Below the pieces are notes generated by a model. That model saw only the letters and a program-made list of their open reading frames with translations. It was not told where the DNA came from and searched no databases. The position numbers and the translations under genes were made by a program. A stretch of DNA of 30,946 nucleotides, from NCBI GenBank assembly GCA_021464525.1, contig JADRCO010000558.1:1-30946 (forward strand), in the 5' to 3' direction. Below are positions 1 through 13,113 of this stretch, piece after piece; position 1 is the stretch's first letter, and each line of letters opens with the position of its first letter. This stretch comes from Rhizophagus sp. LPA8_4_AMF. Lineage: Eukaryota; Glomeromycota; Glomeromycetes; Glomerales; Glomeraceae.

Positions 1-452
1 TGCAAATCTTTATGAAAATCTTAATTTTGGCTAATTCCACGAATTGGCGGATATGTTTTACTATTAGATGTCTATAAAAATAACGACTATATATATATAT
101 ATTAAAATCCCGGAATATTCCTTAGTCAACTGAACAATAATGCAATTTTAAAAACATAGTAACTTTCAGAGTAACACTGATTCCAATTTCCAAGCACTCA
201 ATAAATAGATCTTTCACAATTTAATAAATCGTCTACTGCATAAAAATATATTTTTTTTTTTGACTAATAAATTATACTTCTCCATGAATGCACCAAACCA
301 TATATTTTTTTTTTCTTTCATTTCGATAGTTTCTTTTAAATATAAATGTGATTGTTCATAATTATTGATACATCTATAAAGTATACACCAAAGTACAGCT
401 TTTTCCAAATAATTCCTTGATTGCATTTCTATATGTTGGTTTTTTTTTCCAG

Positions 453-562
453 CAAATTGTATGTCGGACGACGTTTATTCATCGCGAAGTTTAAAGCGAG
501 CTAGACTAGTTGAGCCAGAATTACAAATAATTCCGACCAGAACTACAGATCACATGACATAA
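453..562 (+). CDS. Possible terminal exon of an upstream gene
   Basis: A polypyrimidine tract ending in a 3' splice site (AG at 451-452) is followed by a stretch with more balanced base composition than its surroundings. From the ATG at 461 it reads 33 residues (starting MSDDVYSSRSLKRARLVEPE) to a TAA at 560-562. The composition and acceptor fit a last coding exon of a plus-strand gene beginning left of the window. I do not recognise the protein, and no partner exon is visible in 1-450, which is AT-rich with a TA-dinucleotide run near 90-105. It could equally be a relic. Confidence 0.25.
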
Positions 563-862
563 TGTCAAACTAAAAAAACTAGTGGCTCCGGGATAAAGAA
601 AAATGTTTGTATAGGATAATTTAATCATTTTACAAGGCAATCTAAACATAAAATTAATAAATTATATATCAAATCGCTCGTTAGAAGTATGTCAAACATA
701 TATTAAGAATATTTTTAAAATATTGATTTACATATCAACCGAATAGTATACAACATTTTAATGTATTAATTTTTTTTTTTACACATGAAATGAATTAAAT
801 AATTCTATATTAATAATAAAGTTATGCTTTAAATATTTTATTTTACAGATTTTAAATTAAAA

Positions 863-2494
863 TCATCTTTTTCGACGTAAAAAGGTAGAATCACGTTCAA
901 GTCGATACTCTCTTAAATCTTTTGTTTGATCAGACATTGGAGATCCCCATCCAGGTAATCTAACCACCTAAAAAAAAAATTAAAAATATTTAGATTAAAC
1001 ATAATTATAAATGAAAAACTTTTAACATTATTATATCTTACCATAGCTGTTATATTATCATCAGATCCAAGTTCATCAGCTAGATCAACTAGTTTTGATG
1101 CTCCTAAAGTTGGATCATTACAATTTTTTATCTAAAAAAAATAATAGATAAGAATTAATAAAAATAGATTTTATATTAAAAAAAGCTTTAATTTACTCAC
1201 ACAATCAACGATTTCTTGATCACTTAATACGGAAGTAACGCCATCAGAAACCAAAACCATAAAAGCAAATTTTTTTCCACTTAAATTATGAATAGAAATT
1301 TCAGGTTCAGCAGAAACGCCAAATCTTTTTAATTTACTATCACCGAAAGATCTTGAATTAGCTAATCTACCTAAAAACATTTCAGAACCAAAAGAATCTG
1401 TTATAATAAAACCGCCAGATTTTCTTAATCTATCTGTTTCTACAATAGAACTTGGATGATGATCATAAGTTAATGGTATAGAATTTCCCTTTTCTACTTC
1501 ACAAAGTAAAATTTTCGTATCACCAACATGTGCTATTGCAATTTCAAGACTATTACTTGTCCAAAATGGAAGTTGATCTAAAGATTTTATTAATGCTACT
1601 GATGCAGTTGATCCCACTGATTTATTTTCCATTAATTCATTATCAGTTTTTAAAAATGCTAACGTTAATCGTTGTTCCATTGTAAGTGTTTTCGGTGGTG
1701 CTGTTGCTAATGCAGTAGGTGATAATGAAAGTGATAATGCTTGAGTTGAAGGTTGTAACATGGAAGGTGATAAAAGTTGTGATGATGGTGTAGAAGAAAA
1801 TTTTCTTGAAGATTCCAAACTTGATTTTTGATTACTTGATCTCTTTTTAGATATATCTGCTACTTCAGGACTTAATAACGTTTCCAATGATGCTGGTTTG
1901 AATCTTTTAAAATATCTATCATTATAAAGAAAAATTTTTTAAAAATTTTTTTTTTTATCCCTTTTTTTTAAAAAGAAATTTTTTTTCCTCGTTCCAATCT
2001 TACCCTCCAACATTTCTTAATGTTGTGATAATATCATCTGCATCAGATGCTTTGACATCTTCAATATTTTTATGTAATTTAGCAGTTAAATGATCAGCGC
2101 ATTGAGGACCTCCATGACTATTATTAAGATACGATTCCCAAAGAAAGTAGTAATCAATTGATATATTTTTCTTTTAATAAAAAATTATAATTTTTAAAAA
2201 AAATTGACTTACCCATCAAATACAGCAAAATAACATGATTGACATGATTGAGCTTCTTCTCCTTCAATTTTTTGATTCTCTAAATTTTTAACATCTAAAA
2301 TTGGTTGATTAACAATAATATCATCTTTTGGATTTTTTTTATCACCAGAAATTTTTAAAACCATAGCTTGATATCTATCTTCATTAAATTCTCTAATTCC
2401 TCTAGTTGACCTTTTTTTTTTAAAAAAAAAGAAATTATTATAGTTCTCAATCAATTTACGATCTTATTTTTTTTTAAAAAGAATTTGATTTTTT

Positions 2495-2540
<46 letters not shown>

Positions 2541-2661
2541 ATAAAAATGAAAAAAATGAAAAAGATGATAATATTTATACGAAATAAAAATGATTATTTC
2601 TTTCATTTTTACGTAATGACGATGACCTAACCAATTTAGGTAGCTTATGTAATATTGACAT
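863..2661 (-). CDS. PTC6: PP2C-family protein phosphatase, Ptc6-like (mitochondrial type)
   Basis: Metal-dependent Ser/Thr phosphatase of the PPM/PP2C family. Proposed exons, read from high to low coordinate: 2581-2661, 2213-2445, 2004-2117, 1201-1915, 1042-1131 and 863-967. All internal junctions are GT-AG and the exons close in frame to 445 residues, close to yeast Ptc6 at about 440. Visible motifs in order are REFNEDRY, FAVFDGHGGPQC (DG and HGG joined across an intron), GSTASV, AHVGDT, LANSRSFGD, VSDGVTSVLSDQE and SDDNITAMVVRLPG. These cover the acidic residues that hold the metals. A Ser/Pro-rich insert lies between the GGYFKRFKP segment and the GSTA motif. The first exon would encode a Lys/Arg/Ser-rich, acid-poor N terminus (MSILHKLPKLVRSSSLRK), which fits a mitochondrial presequence. 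The exon 1/2 junction is the weak point: its acceptor is poor, and a start inside exon 2 is possible. The Ptc6 assignment rests on motif spacing and the LPGWGSP tail. The PP2C call is very secure. Confidence 0.9.
2497..2535. repeat. 39-bp poly-T tract in the first PP2C intron
   Basis: An uninterrupted run of 39 T on the plus strand lies inside the proposed first intron of the phosphatase gene (poly-A on the coding strand). Its length is likely to vary between nuclei or strains and may be mis-sized by sequencing. Confidence 0.9.
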
Positions 2662-5600
2662 ACAAAGAAATTAAAAACATTATACCTAAAAAGTTTATCA
2701 AAATAGAATGATTGAAAATGGACCCATAATATAAAATATATATTAATCAAGTTAAATCAAGTTCATTATTTTTCTACTACTAGTAATTTTCTATAACCTG
2801 TACTTGAATAATATTGCGTAATTTCTTGTAACATATTTTAATTGTAAAATTTCCATAATTGATTATTTATACATGAAATAAGGGGATTATAAATTATAAA
2901 AGAATATTGTTCTTTTGTTTATATTGATTTTTTTGATTTTTTTAAAGTCGTAATTGAAATAACGTAAGCTTTATCATAGAAAAGTAAAGAAAACTGAAAG
3001 GAAAAAATCGGATATAATTGAATCCGGGGAATCGGGTACACAAATTCTATTGATCATATGAATTTAAAAAATTAACATATGTAGAATGTGATTTAATCGG
3101 GGATTGATTCTCGATTAACTCTGGAGATGAATTTTATGATTTGAAGTAAAAAAAGGAATAAACTCTGATCCTAATATCGGTTATACTTGTAGTTCATGAA
3201 TGAAAGTTATCTGATATATCACAAAATACATAATGGTATTAAATATGGTATTCTATTAGATAATATTCGTATCATACGATGGGTAAAAAATCAGATCACC
3301 AGGACAAAAAAACCGGACATCAACCGGATGTATACCAACTTATTGTTTCATGATTTTTACTGCGGACGCGCATAACAGCATCTCGTTACAATTCTATTCA
3401 CTAAATGAAAAAAAAAATATCCTAATTTTGTCATCATGTTTTTTCTATTCTCTAAATAAAAAAAAAGGTATAGACATTATCGACTCACCCCTTCTTTGTA
3501 AAACAGTAGGACTGCGAGAACGTCATCATTAATCCCACATTTCATGTCTTCATATAATTTCTGGTATATATAAGCAATATAACTGAATCATTTGATAATT
3601 TTTCAAAAAAGCATATCTATTTGTAAAGCATCCGATTTTTTAAATTCGAACCTGCATTATTTTAGGAATTACCATAGCACAAACACACTAAAATGAGAAT
3701 TTAAGCGAAGAATTTTGTCATCTATACAAGTATCTAATTCTAAATGTTTAATTTGATTCTAGTAAAGTGTATTATGGTAAAATTCTTGACACGGAATTAT
3801 CTGGACCAAGTATTGTATTATAAGGAACAAATTTGATTTATCAGACTGATATATTCGAACAGAAAAATAACAAATTATATTTCACACCACACCATAGTTA
3901 CATGATTTATGCATTTTTTTATTTGTTACCCTAACTTTTTATTCTTTATTATTAATAATCTGATTAAACTAATACTATTAATGTAATAATTATATTTCAC
4001 ATTACAGTTACTTAATGCTGCAGCATATACTTCACTTATATTTTTCTAAATTTTTCAAATTTATTTATTTTGCAATATCTGCAGCATAAAAAAGTAAGAA
4101 TAGTATTAATTAAACATTTTTCCCGACCATTTTTGAGGTGCTGGGCAATTTTAATTAGTGCAACTTCTTTGATTTAGGCCATAGTTTTTGTGAAAACACA
4201 TACTATGGTGTTGAGCATCGGTAGTGTGTTTTAGTAAAGTTATCAGACTAAGGTGTTATTAAATTACTTTTGGATACTTACATAATTTTTCTTCTTTACA
4301 ATTGGACAGAAAATTCAAATCAGTGTAAGACCAGTTCACGATAGGAAAAAATTTTTTTTATAATCAATTACGTGATATTTGAGAACGTACGCATTTTACA
4401 ACTACTGAATAAAAAAAATTGACTTTATTAAATTTTTTTTTTCCGCCAATAAAAGATTAGACTGTATGTGGCATTCAGGTTGGTATCAAATATATAATGT
4501 CTTGGCAACCCAAATTCGTAAATAGGTTACGTCGGTCTTGACTTTTTGTGATTAAAAACAAAAAATTGATTTTTTTTTAACTATAAACGTCGGACGGCTT
4601 GGAAGACGACTTTCATAATAATTTAAAAGCAAGTGTATCACAAACACTTTATCCTCGAAAAATCTACGTCTGCTACCGTAAGACTTTGAGTCAGACCCAC
4701 AGAAAATTGACAAATTCTTGTCTTCGGCGCAAATCCTTAGTTCATTATGTCCTTACGTTAGTTTTGGTGCTGGTCTTCAAGAATGTTCTTGAACATGTTT
4801 ACTGCATGCCTTCCCTTGAATGTCATTTGATTCTAATTTGGGGATATATGTTATATAATCAAGAGTATACCTACGATGTGACCATATATTAGATGTACGT
4901 TGTTTTTTCAGTATATTTATATATGGAGTATTAAAGTTAATGATAATAAAAATTATAAAATAGATGATTTTTTTAATCATTTTGTAAATTATATCGTTCA
5001 CATGTTTTTTGTAACTCATCAATCAATCCCCAAGTTCATCTGCAAGTCATTTCGTTTTAAATAAAAGTTTATATAGTAATGAATGGTTTATTTAATACGG
5101 TCTTCAAAGATAAAATTCAATAACACAATATTAATAACGGAAATAAATTTTTAAAAAATTCACGATTGTTAAATTTTTTTAAATGAATGGATTTGTCACC
5201 GATTAGTTTTCAAAATTTTTTAATAAATAATCATGTTTAAAGAATTCTTAGATGGGCATGAATTTTTTAATCAATTCATTTTACTACTAATTTTCTAATT
5301 CAATCGAAATTTATTTTCACTTACCATTTCAGAAAAATTTGAATAATAAATAAAATAAATAAATCAAGTGCAACGTAAATAAATTATTTTATATTAGACA
5401 AAAACTTTATTAAATTAAAAAAAAAAGTTAATATCTTTTGATCTTTATAAATATAATTATTACAATTCATTATGATTACTTTAGCTAATATCTTGGAAGT
5501 ATCCAACGATGATTTTATGCTGTATTCATTCGACCATTACAGGAATACTTAATAGATCAACTTCCTTATTTTTTTTTTGACAATTCCGATTCCAACAATA

Positions 5601-5665
5601 CTAAATTAAATGCTTCCTATCCTGTTTCTTAAAATCATTATACAATCTCGAGAAACATTACTTGA
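2662..5665. other. 3-kb intergenic region without a convincing gene
   Basis: AT-rich DNA between the PP2C promoter side and the 3' end of the Rtp1/TANGO6 gene. Short open frames at 3350-3532 and 4599-4892 have no recognisable domain, and the latter lacks an ATG at its left end. It holds the dispersed repeat at 3891-4049 and a short hairpin at 4179-4208 with CCATAGT/ACTATGG arms. I see no RNA gene. Confidence 0.6.
3891..4049. repeat. Dispersed repeat, copy 1
   Basis: This 159-bp stretch aligns almost end to end with 20961-21119, which is also 159 bp. Shared blocks include CCATAGTTA.ATGATTTATG near the left end, AACTTTTTATTCT in the middle and CTGCAGCATATAC near the right end. There are no obvious terminal inverted repeats or coding capacity, so it may be a fragment of a transposable element or a short non-autonomous element. 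Confidence 0.7.
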
Positions 5666-8600
5666 TTAATCCACTTTTCCAAATAATTCTCTTTGAGAAA
5701 TAACATCCAAATCACTAATTCCTATTCGAGCATGATACCTAGTTAATTCATCTTTGTCTATTTCTTCTATATATTGTAAAGTACGATAAGTCCTTTGCAA
5801 TAAATCTGATGGAATTAAATATATACTTTGTGAATGTGATGTTAAACCACGAAATAAAGATATTAGTAGTACAATTGATGCTGCAACAAAAAATATAAAA
5901 AATATACAAAGATCATATCCATGAAAATATCGATTTAGTATCATAGGAAAGAAATTTGAGGTTAAAGCTGCTTGATATAAAAAACTGAATGAAACAAATA
6001 AAGTTATACATTTGAACCGCACCTCTTCTAACTTCAACTTCCTTTTGAACATCCAAAATATTTAAACCCCAATCCACAACATCTCTAAAATATGTGGTTA
6101 GAGCTAACGGAGAAGTTTCGCAAGCGCATCCAATTATACTCAAAGCAGATACACGTAGATTTACATTTTGATCTCTGTTGAGAACATGCAAGAGTGGCGG
6201 AAGAATGGTTGTAACTATAATTCATAAATAAAAAAATTTTTGATATATAATTTTTTTAATTTTTTTTTTTTTTAATTTATTTCAACATACTATATTTTCC
6301 AAGTGCTTCTCCGCATCTTTGAATAGTTTGCAATATTGCTTCACCGATACGTAGTCGATTATCAATCTTTTGATTAATGTTTGAGTAAATTGTCATTAGT
6401 TTTCGCATGATTTTTTCTCCATGAACGTCCGTTAATGAAGATAATCCTTTGACGGCATTCAAATAAATAAAACTATTAAGATTATTATAATAAGAGTTGC
6501 AATATTAATAATAATCTACATAAAATAAAATAATTAAATAAATAAATAAAAGTACCTTTCTTCATCTTGAATCATTTGTATGAAGATATCCAATACCCTA
6601 TTCAAATTAACATCTTCATTCATTAATGGATCTTTTTCAAGCACCATTTCTTTAAGTATTACAATCCCACGAGCTTTTATAGGTAAGATTTCATCTTGTA
6701 ATGCATCCATGGCTTCTTGATATTTTTTTAGTGCTTCTTGTCGTTGTATAGATTCTTCCGAATCAAGTGATGATAATCTAGACGCACTGCGTGCTGAAAT
6801 TGTCAGGCGAAGATTACGTACTAATGATTGAATTGATGATGAAGAATGATTTTGGAGAGGTTCCAGATTATCAAAAACAAGATTCAAAATATGCAAATCT
6901 TGAATTGAAAGATTTTTATGTTCTAAATAAAATTATTAATTTTGAATAATTAATAGGAACTTGAAGAATTAATTAGATCGCAAATAATTCCATCATTTGA
7001 TTAACTTAAAGGATCACTACCTTGCAACAACGATGATAAAAGCATTAAAGCTAGAGATAATAACTCTTCATCATCATCGTCTCTCTCAACAGAGACTTCA
7101 CCATCAACATCCTCATCATTAACAATATTACCTAATTCACCTAATATACCAGAATTATTTATACCTTTTCTTTCTTTCTCCGTATTGGCACCTTTTTGAT
7201 GATAACTTTCCAATACATTATTAACAAATGAAATCATTTGCCCAGGTTTCTGTAGAATAGATGAACCAAGACTATCAATCATTGCTAAAACAAGATGAAG
7301 CAATGTAAAGATTCTATAATAAATAATGATACAGTAAATATCTAAATAAATTGATGATAGAATAACAAAATGAAAACTTGTACACATACCGTCTTGAATC
7401 TATTTTATGTGAATAATTTTGTTGTTGAGCCAATGAAGAAGTATATTCCGAGAGTAAATACATAAAAAAATCTCCAGATAATTCTTTATTCGCGATTGCT
7501 TTCAGGAAATCTATAAAAACATCAACGTCAATTGAGGTAGTCGTATCGGATAAATCTAACGAATTTCTATAATATAAAAAAATAAGAAATATCAGGTCTA
7601 TTATTTGAAATAACCTCAACTTATTTATCTCGAATTAACTTATTTAAGACTTACAATCGTAATCTCATTACCACACCGCCAGAAGATCCAGGGGCAAAAT
7701 ACACTTCACCAATTTCTCCTATAGCAGGAGCTTTCCACTTTTTATTCTTCCTAAATACAATTTCTTTCAATGCTATAATACCTTCACTCACTGATACAAT
7801 TTTAAAATATGATAATAAAACGTCAAAAATAGTATCTTTCAAATGAGATTTTGAAGAACAAGTAAAAGCATATAAATGATATAAAGGAGCTATCGCATCC
7901 TCTAAAAAAATTTGTATCAAGTCAGGCACTGGTTCACTGCCAACTAGAATTCGATGTATTACAGTTATGGTGGTTTGTAATGTTTGTTCATTCATTATCA
8001 ATGGATCAAGCTCAGATGACGTGACGGTAGAACTGTTTCCAATAATTTGATTATACTCTTCTGAAGTGATACCCCACCATTTCCATAACGGATCAAAAAT
8101 CTTGGTTATTATGAATTTTTTACTTAATTCTGGGTATTTATTGGTCATTCTTATGATAGTAAAGGCAGCAACACTAGCAATTGTTGGTGTTGCTGATTGA
8201 GAACTTCCTGAAGGGTTTGTAATTGATTGAACTAAAGAAAGTAATTGCGGACATACTACTGAAAAATATTGCTAATAAAAGAAGAAAGAACGACAATATT
8301 AAATATGATTATACATAAAGTTATTAGAGATTTTAATATTTACTTCTACAGATTTTACTTGACTTGGAACAGACAGTATTAATTTGGAGATTGTTTCCAA
8401 TTTAGTTAAGTTAACTATAAACAAAAAAAATGATGATTTAATAATTTTGAAATAAATAATTGATTTAAAGGGATTTGACAACAACCTTCGCTTTCACCCC
8501 CACTCATAAATTCCATCACATCACTTATTCCATTTGGACGTAACAAAATCTGCGATAAAAATCTTCCACAGACACTTTTAAACCATTTGGGTGATGGATG

Positions 8601-9780
8601 AAGTGGAGAGGATCCCAATAGTACAGTCAAAGCTTCCAGAGATTGGAATGAATCAGCACTAAAATAATTTAATACAGAATGTTATAGTATAATTATTTAT
8701 CCCATGATAAATAATAATCTTACCTTTGGAAAACTTTGCGAAACATTCCCATACTTTCTTTATGCATCCTTTCTAGTTCATTGTTGTCATCATTATGAGG
8801 AGTAACTGCCACGGTTTGCTTTATTGGTAAAGGGCCATAAGCCAACTGTAATAATGCCCCGTAAACATCTGCGAGATATTTTGAGAATAAAATAGATGAT
8901 ACGGAAGTATATATCCTTGATTTACTTGATTTAGAAAGCATAATATTTGTTAAGGATCTCATAAACTTATATAATTGACTGTACAATGAATACGATGATG
9001 CCATGTTATTAGATTTATTTTCTTCAGTAGTTAAATCTTGCAAAAGTTCTGAAAATTTTAAATTTTAGCAAATAAGTATCATCTATAAATTTTCATAAAT
9101 ATACACTACTAAAGTCGATACCATTCTGAATATATCTCGATTTAGTCCTTCTCGAGAGTGGAACACCCACACCCGGTAATAAACACGGATAAACACCCCA
9201 AGTTATAACTATCTCCAGCATTGTATGAACAAGTCTTAGATCTCTAATACCTAAGAATTCAGGTTCAGTCTCTAACGATTCGGTACTTTCGATTTGTCTA
9301 TGTTCTACGAAAATTAACAAAATAATTAATATAAAGAAGTCAGAAAATAAATAAATCAATTTAATTTATAATACCTTTAATATCATTAATATCCCTAAGA
9401 GTATATTGTAAGGATTCTAAAGTTTCCAGACATTTTGCTACAAAATTCCCTCTTATATTATTTTCGTCATGAAAAGAAACTTCGGGTTTGTGAATTTGTG
9501 TTTCCAATGGATTTTCTACCGCAATTTCAGAACAATTTCCTTGGGTTTCACATATACAAGATTCAAATTGACTCAATCTAATACTTAGTTTCCCATGAAT
9601 TGAAGAATCTACAATAAATATAAGTAAAAAAAAAAATTTTTTTTTGGAAAAGTAAAAAAAAAACCTAAATTATTGAATACCTTTACTCTCTTCCTGAGTG
9701 GTTCCTACTAAAATATGGGCTCTATGTAACAAGTCAAGAAGTTTATTATCAAGAGTTTTCAAATCGTTTTTCATTGCCAT
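5666..9780 (-). CDS. RTP1: RNA polymerase II assembly factor Rtp1 / TANGO6 homologue
   Basis: HEAT-repeat-like protein of the Rtp1 (yeast) / TANGO6 (TMCO7, animal) family. The yeast protein is implicated in assembly and nuclear import of RNA polymerase II; the animal protein was named for a secretion screen. Thirteen exons can be placed: 9681-9780, 9375-9608, 9122-9304, 8724-9048, 8486-8658, 8344-8414, 7655-8271, 7390-7566, 7021-7313, 6556-6922, 6291-6472, 6023-6214 and 5666-5880. Together they give 3129 nt in one frame, 1042 residues plus stop, similar to human TANGO6 (about 1,090). The C-terminal part shows the family signatures: a YLNAVKGLSSLTDVHGEK block (RTP1_C1 type) and, near the end, an RRxxxxLLxxLxRGL block (RTP1_C2 type). 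An acidic linker rich in D/E, encoded around 7060-7140, is probably disordered. The start codon at 9778-9780 opens a good first exon. The donor of exon 5 (GTTGTT) is atypical. Domain names are from family knowledge; the exon structure is read directly. Confidence 0.9.
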
Positions 9781-9899
9781 TATAATTAGAAAGATTTATA
9801 AGACGATCATGTAAATTTAACAGAAAATTTACGGTAACGTGACTTTGTACTAATGCTTCATTATTTATCATATGGTTGATTTCTACGTCTTAGTTAAAA

Positions 9900-9907
9900 T
9901 CACGTGA
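9900..9907. promoter_or_regulatory. Palindromic TCACGTGA (CACGTG) box upstream of RTP1
   Basis: A perfect 8-bp palindrome about 120 bp upstream of the Rtp1/TANGO6 start codon, in a flank with no coding features. CACGTG cores are bound by bHLH factors such as Cbf1 in fungi. Binding here is inference. A related GTAACGTGAC lies nearer the gene, around 9834. Confidence 0.4.
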
Positions 9908-10162
9908 CTACATGAAACAATTCAAAAGTATATTACTTTGTAAGAGAATGAGTTTGTTTCCAAAGCGTTTCCAATTAGCAATATAATACCGATTATGAAT
10001 AATGAAATACCATTGATATTTTAAATGTATCGATTGTCGAATATGTAATTTGCGAATAGTTCATGCAAAACTTTTTAAATGCAATATTACCTGTTATTAT
10101 AACTAGATTCGCCCAATATGCGTAATATTTTATGGATCTGTGGATGAGCGATTTCTGCTAAT

Positions 10163-10365
10163 TAGTCCGAAGTGTAACGAAGTGTAACGAAGGACTATAT
10201 AATACTACGCAAAATGAATGCAATGTCCGGATGTCCGTCCGGTAAAAGTGTCATTCTTGATATGTCGATAATAAGAGTAAATATATGTCTATCAAAAATC
10301 ATACCGTCAAATTAGGTGAGATCTACAGGGGGCATATTGGTGATGTGACATAAACACTTCGGACT
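10163..10365. repeat. Small inverted-repeat structure with internal 10-bp tandem duplication
   Basis: AGTCCGAAGTGT at 10164-10175 recurs as its exact reverse complement at 10354-10365. The left arm runs into two tandem copies of AGTGTAACGA (10171-10190), and TAGTCC at 10163-10168 pairs with GGACTA at 10192-10197. The interior has a GTCCGGATGTCCGTCCGG stretch that is locally GC-richer. This may be a roughly 200-bp non-autonomous element, but no clear target-site duplication is seen. Confidence 0.4.
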
Positions 10366-10633
10366 TAACAACGGTTCCCGTTTCCCTAGTATAATAACAA
10401 ATAGGATTTGCATATTGATCAAGAATAATACTATAACATTATGAGAGGATGACAAATTATACGAATTTACGTAAAAGAAAAACGCTGAAATGCATGCTCT
10501 CATATTATATATTCATAAGGGTTTATTTATAATAAATTGCATGTGCAAAAATAATTATCAAGAACTTAAAGCTAAAAGTATTATTATAATACTATTGTAA
10601 TCTAATCTAACACAACCGTATTCACTCAAACTG

Positions 10634-13113
10634 TCATAACCGGTCTTGCATTATTTCTATGCCGTCATGCAACTGTGCAAAGAACCGATCGTTAAATTGA
10701 TAATTACATTTACCATAAAGTTCTGAGTTAGAATACTCCTCTTCAACTTCTTTATCTATTTCTCTTGCTATCGATGTATCTTCTCTCTTGATTTTATATG
10801 ATTTTGCAGTGAATTCCATACTTGTTCAACTTTTTGTTTACGTTCATAATCAAAAAATCTCCTATTTGGCATATTTTTTAGGATATTTTCTAATGAAATA
10901 CCTTTTCTGATAAAATTAGCTTTAAGCACTTGCTTAAGCAGATATACGTTTACGATTGATGTTAATGTATTTTTTAATTGTTTGTATAGTTTCCATTCCA
11001 TACTTTTCATTATTTTTATTTTAGGTATTTTTCCAAATCAATTCTTTCTTTATGGGTTTTCATACACTCTTCACAGGTAGTACCTTGATTATTATACGGA
11101 ACCTCCTCTAGCTCTTTTTCAATCAAATTCAAACATTTATTCGATTTTATCTGTCTTATCACTCATGTCATTGGGAGACCAATTTTGAAGATTAGAACGA
11201 ATTTCCTGCTTAATTAATTCTTCATGATTTTGGAACAACCTGTCAATGGTTTCCTTTAAAATTGCAATTCGTTTGCCAAGATCAATAAATTTATAAATTA
11301 CTTTAATATTTTTGAAATGAACAGCAAAATCTTCATGGGAGACTGCATTCCAATAATTCTGAATTAATGAATGCCACTCTGAAAATTCAATTTTATTTTT
11401 AGAATTCTTACAGTCTTCAATTATAGAATTATACAAATTGACACCTCCTCATACTGCTCTGATGCGGTTGCACCATTTTTAAATGGTCGAAATTGTTTAA
11501 GAAGTTGGCCTTTTCTTATTCTCTCATCAAGGATTTGGAGACAATCTACATTGGATAAATATCTTTTTCTTCGGCTATGATTAAAGCACCCTGAAGAGCT
11601 GCTCGAAATTTTCTTCCGGTTCAGATAGTCTTGATACATTTCTTTCGGAAATATGTTGTACCATAAAGATATCAGGTGCCATTCCAGCTTTTTCAAGGCG
11701 TGCCATTGTCACAATTGCTATCTGTAGAATTTCAGTCAAATCTCGCATTGATTCTCCAAGTACGTTAATAACCGTTAAAGTGCTTACACGGTTACACCCA
11801 TTGCAAAAGTTGCTAATATTCGATCCTTCTTTCTGATTCTGGATCATCCATCTTTTCTGGTGCGCCAAGACATTCAGTATCAATTAATATAAACGCATCG
11901 ATATTAAGTATTTCAGATAAAATCATTATCTAAAAATAAATAGTCGCATAAAAAGACCTCTAGTACAACGTCCGACTGAAACAGAAAATCTACATGCAAA
12001 AAGAGCATTTAATAGGGTGGACTTTCCTGATGATTGTAAGCCAAGTAAGCTTAGGAAATCTTCTACAAATATATCCACAAATTGCCGAGAATCAAGCTCC
12101 AGATATAGATCCAGCATCAACATCAAGTAATTCTATAATTTGACCGCCAATTAATAACTCTGAGTAAAGCTCCGGTAATTTTGTAACAATTTCACTATCT
12201 GAATAATTAACAGAAAAAATTTTGTAAATTTGTCCTAATTCACGGAAAAAGTGCTCTAAGCCCAAGCTCATATTATCAACTTTTTCCAATTTATTTTTTC
12301 ACGAATTTTTTTTTCATTTTCTTAACCTTTAATTGCTCAAACTGGATTTACGTAGTTCATTTTTTTTAATACGGCTTGATTACGAGCTTCAGCAGGTTCT
12401 AACATAGATATCCTGGAAACTTCTCTTTCAAGATGTTCTAGAACTCTCCTTCTCTCACCAAGAGATAATTTTAGAACTTTTATATATACGTGTGTCAATT
12501 CCTGTAATTCATTATTATTTTGCCAAATTTGAAGACCATCTTCTGACTGTCGTTTTCTCTGAATTTGAAAAACTCTTAATTTAATGTGGCGGCATTTTTT
12601 TCCCTTAACAAAATTTATTAAATCCTGAGATTCACGAATCTCAATAAAGTCTTTCTTTCTGGTAATTAACTGCACCTTCTTCCGACTGAATTCGCATAGC
12701 ATATTCTTCGTTTCATTCAGCTTCTTCTTGTATTGAAGGAATACAAGGTAACAAAGTTCCAAGTTATAAAGGTCCTCACGAGAAGATGGAGAAAAGTCTC
12801 GTACATTAAGACCAAATGAAATAGACCACCAGTAGTGGCAAAAGCGTATACTATGATCTTGCGGCCTAGTTTCCATTTTGATGTAACATTCATACACATA
12901 GATTACAATAAATCGTGAAATTGGTTGCATTTTTAAATTACAATACTTCTCAACCACTGTAAGACCCCACCAGACCAATTTATTCACATCTGTACTCATC
13001 AATTGATCTCTAGCAATCGCCCATAGATCCCGGAGTTCTACTCCTAATTTAATGGTATAATCACACTCTTTAGATCGTGGGCAGCACATTTTGTGTAGTT
13101 TATATATGTACAA
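10634..13113 (-). pseudogene. Decayed VLIG-type very large GTPase
   Basis: Relic of a large GTPase with a VLIG-type G domain (GVIN1/URGCP-like; this type is common in large families in AM fungi). The coding strand runs from 13113 leftwards. In order it shows a 258-codon open segment (12337-13113) ending in ERRRVLEHLEREVSRI and a helical stretch, then MSLGLEHFFRELGQIYK and LLDVDAGSISGA. Next come the P-loop LGLQSSGKSTLLN (about 12016-12042) and VSVGRCTRG, then a DTEC motif at 11861-11881 where DTEG is usual. Further on are GESMRDLTEILQIAI and a helical C-terminal region down to about 10634. The pieces lie in different frames. At 12092-12094 a TGA interrupts the segment just before the P-loop. 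Frame changes occur between the P-loop and DTEC segments, just after the DTEC segment, and several more times downstream. Neighbouring genes are intact, so the breaks look biological rather than poor sequence. The far N-terminal part (about 12870-13113) may derive from another gene. Confidence 0.85.

Noticed and set aside
3350-3532. 60-codon plus-strand open frame
   Set aside because: Contains a duplicated YSLNEKKN/YSLNKKKG stretch arising from A/T runs; no other coding sign.
3645-3660. TTCGAACC, resembling a tRNA B box in reverse
   Set aside because: No matching A box or cloverleaf could be found around it on the minus strand.
4599-4892. 97-codon plus-strand open frame
   Set aside because: No ATG at its left end, no recognisable domain, and it overlaps an equally open minus-strand frame.
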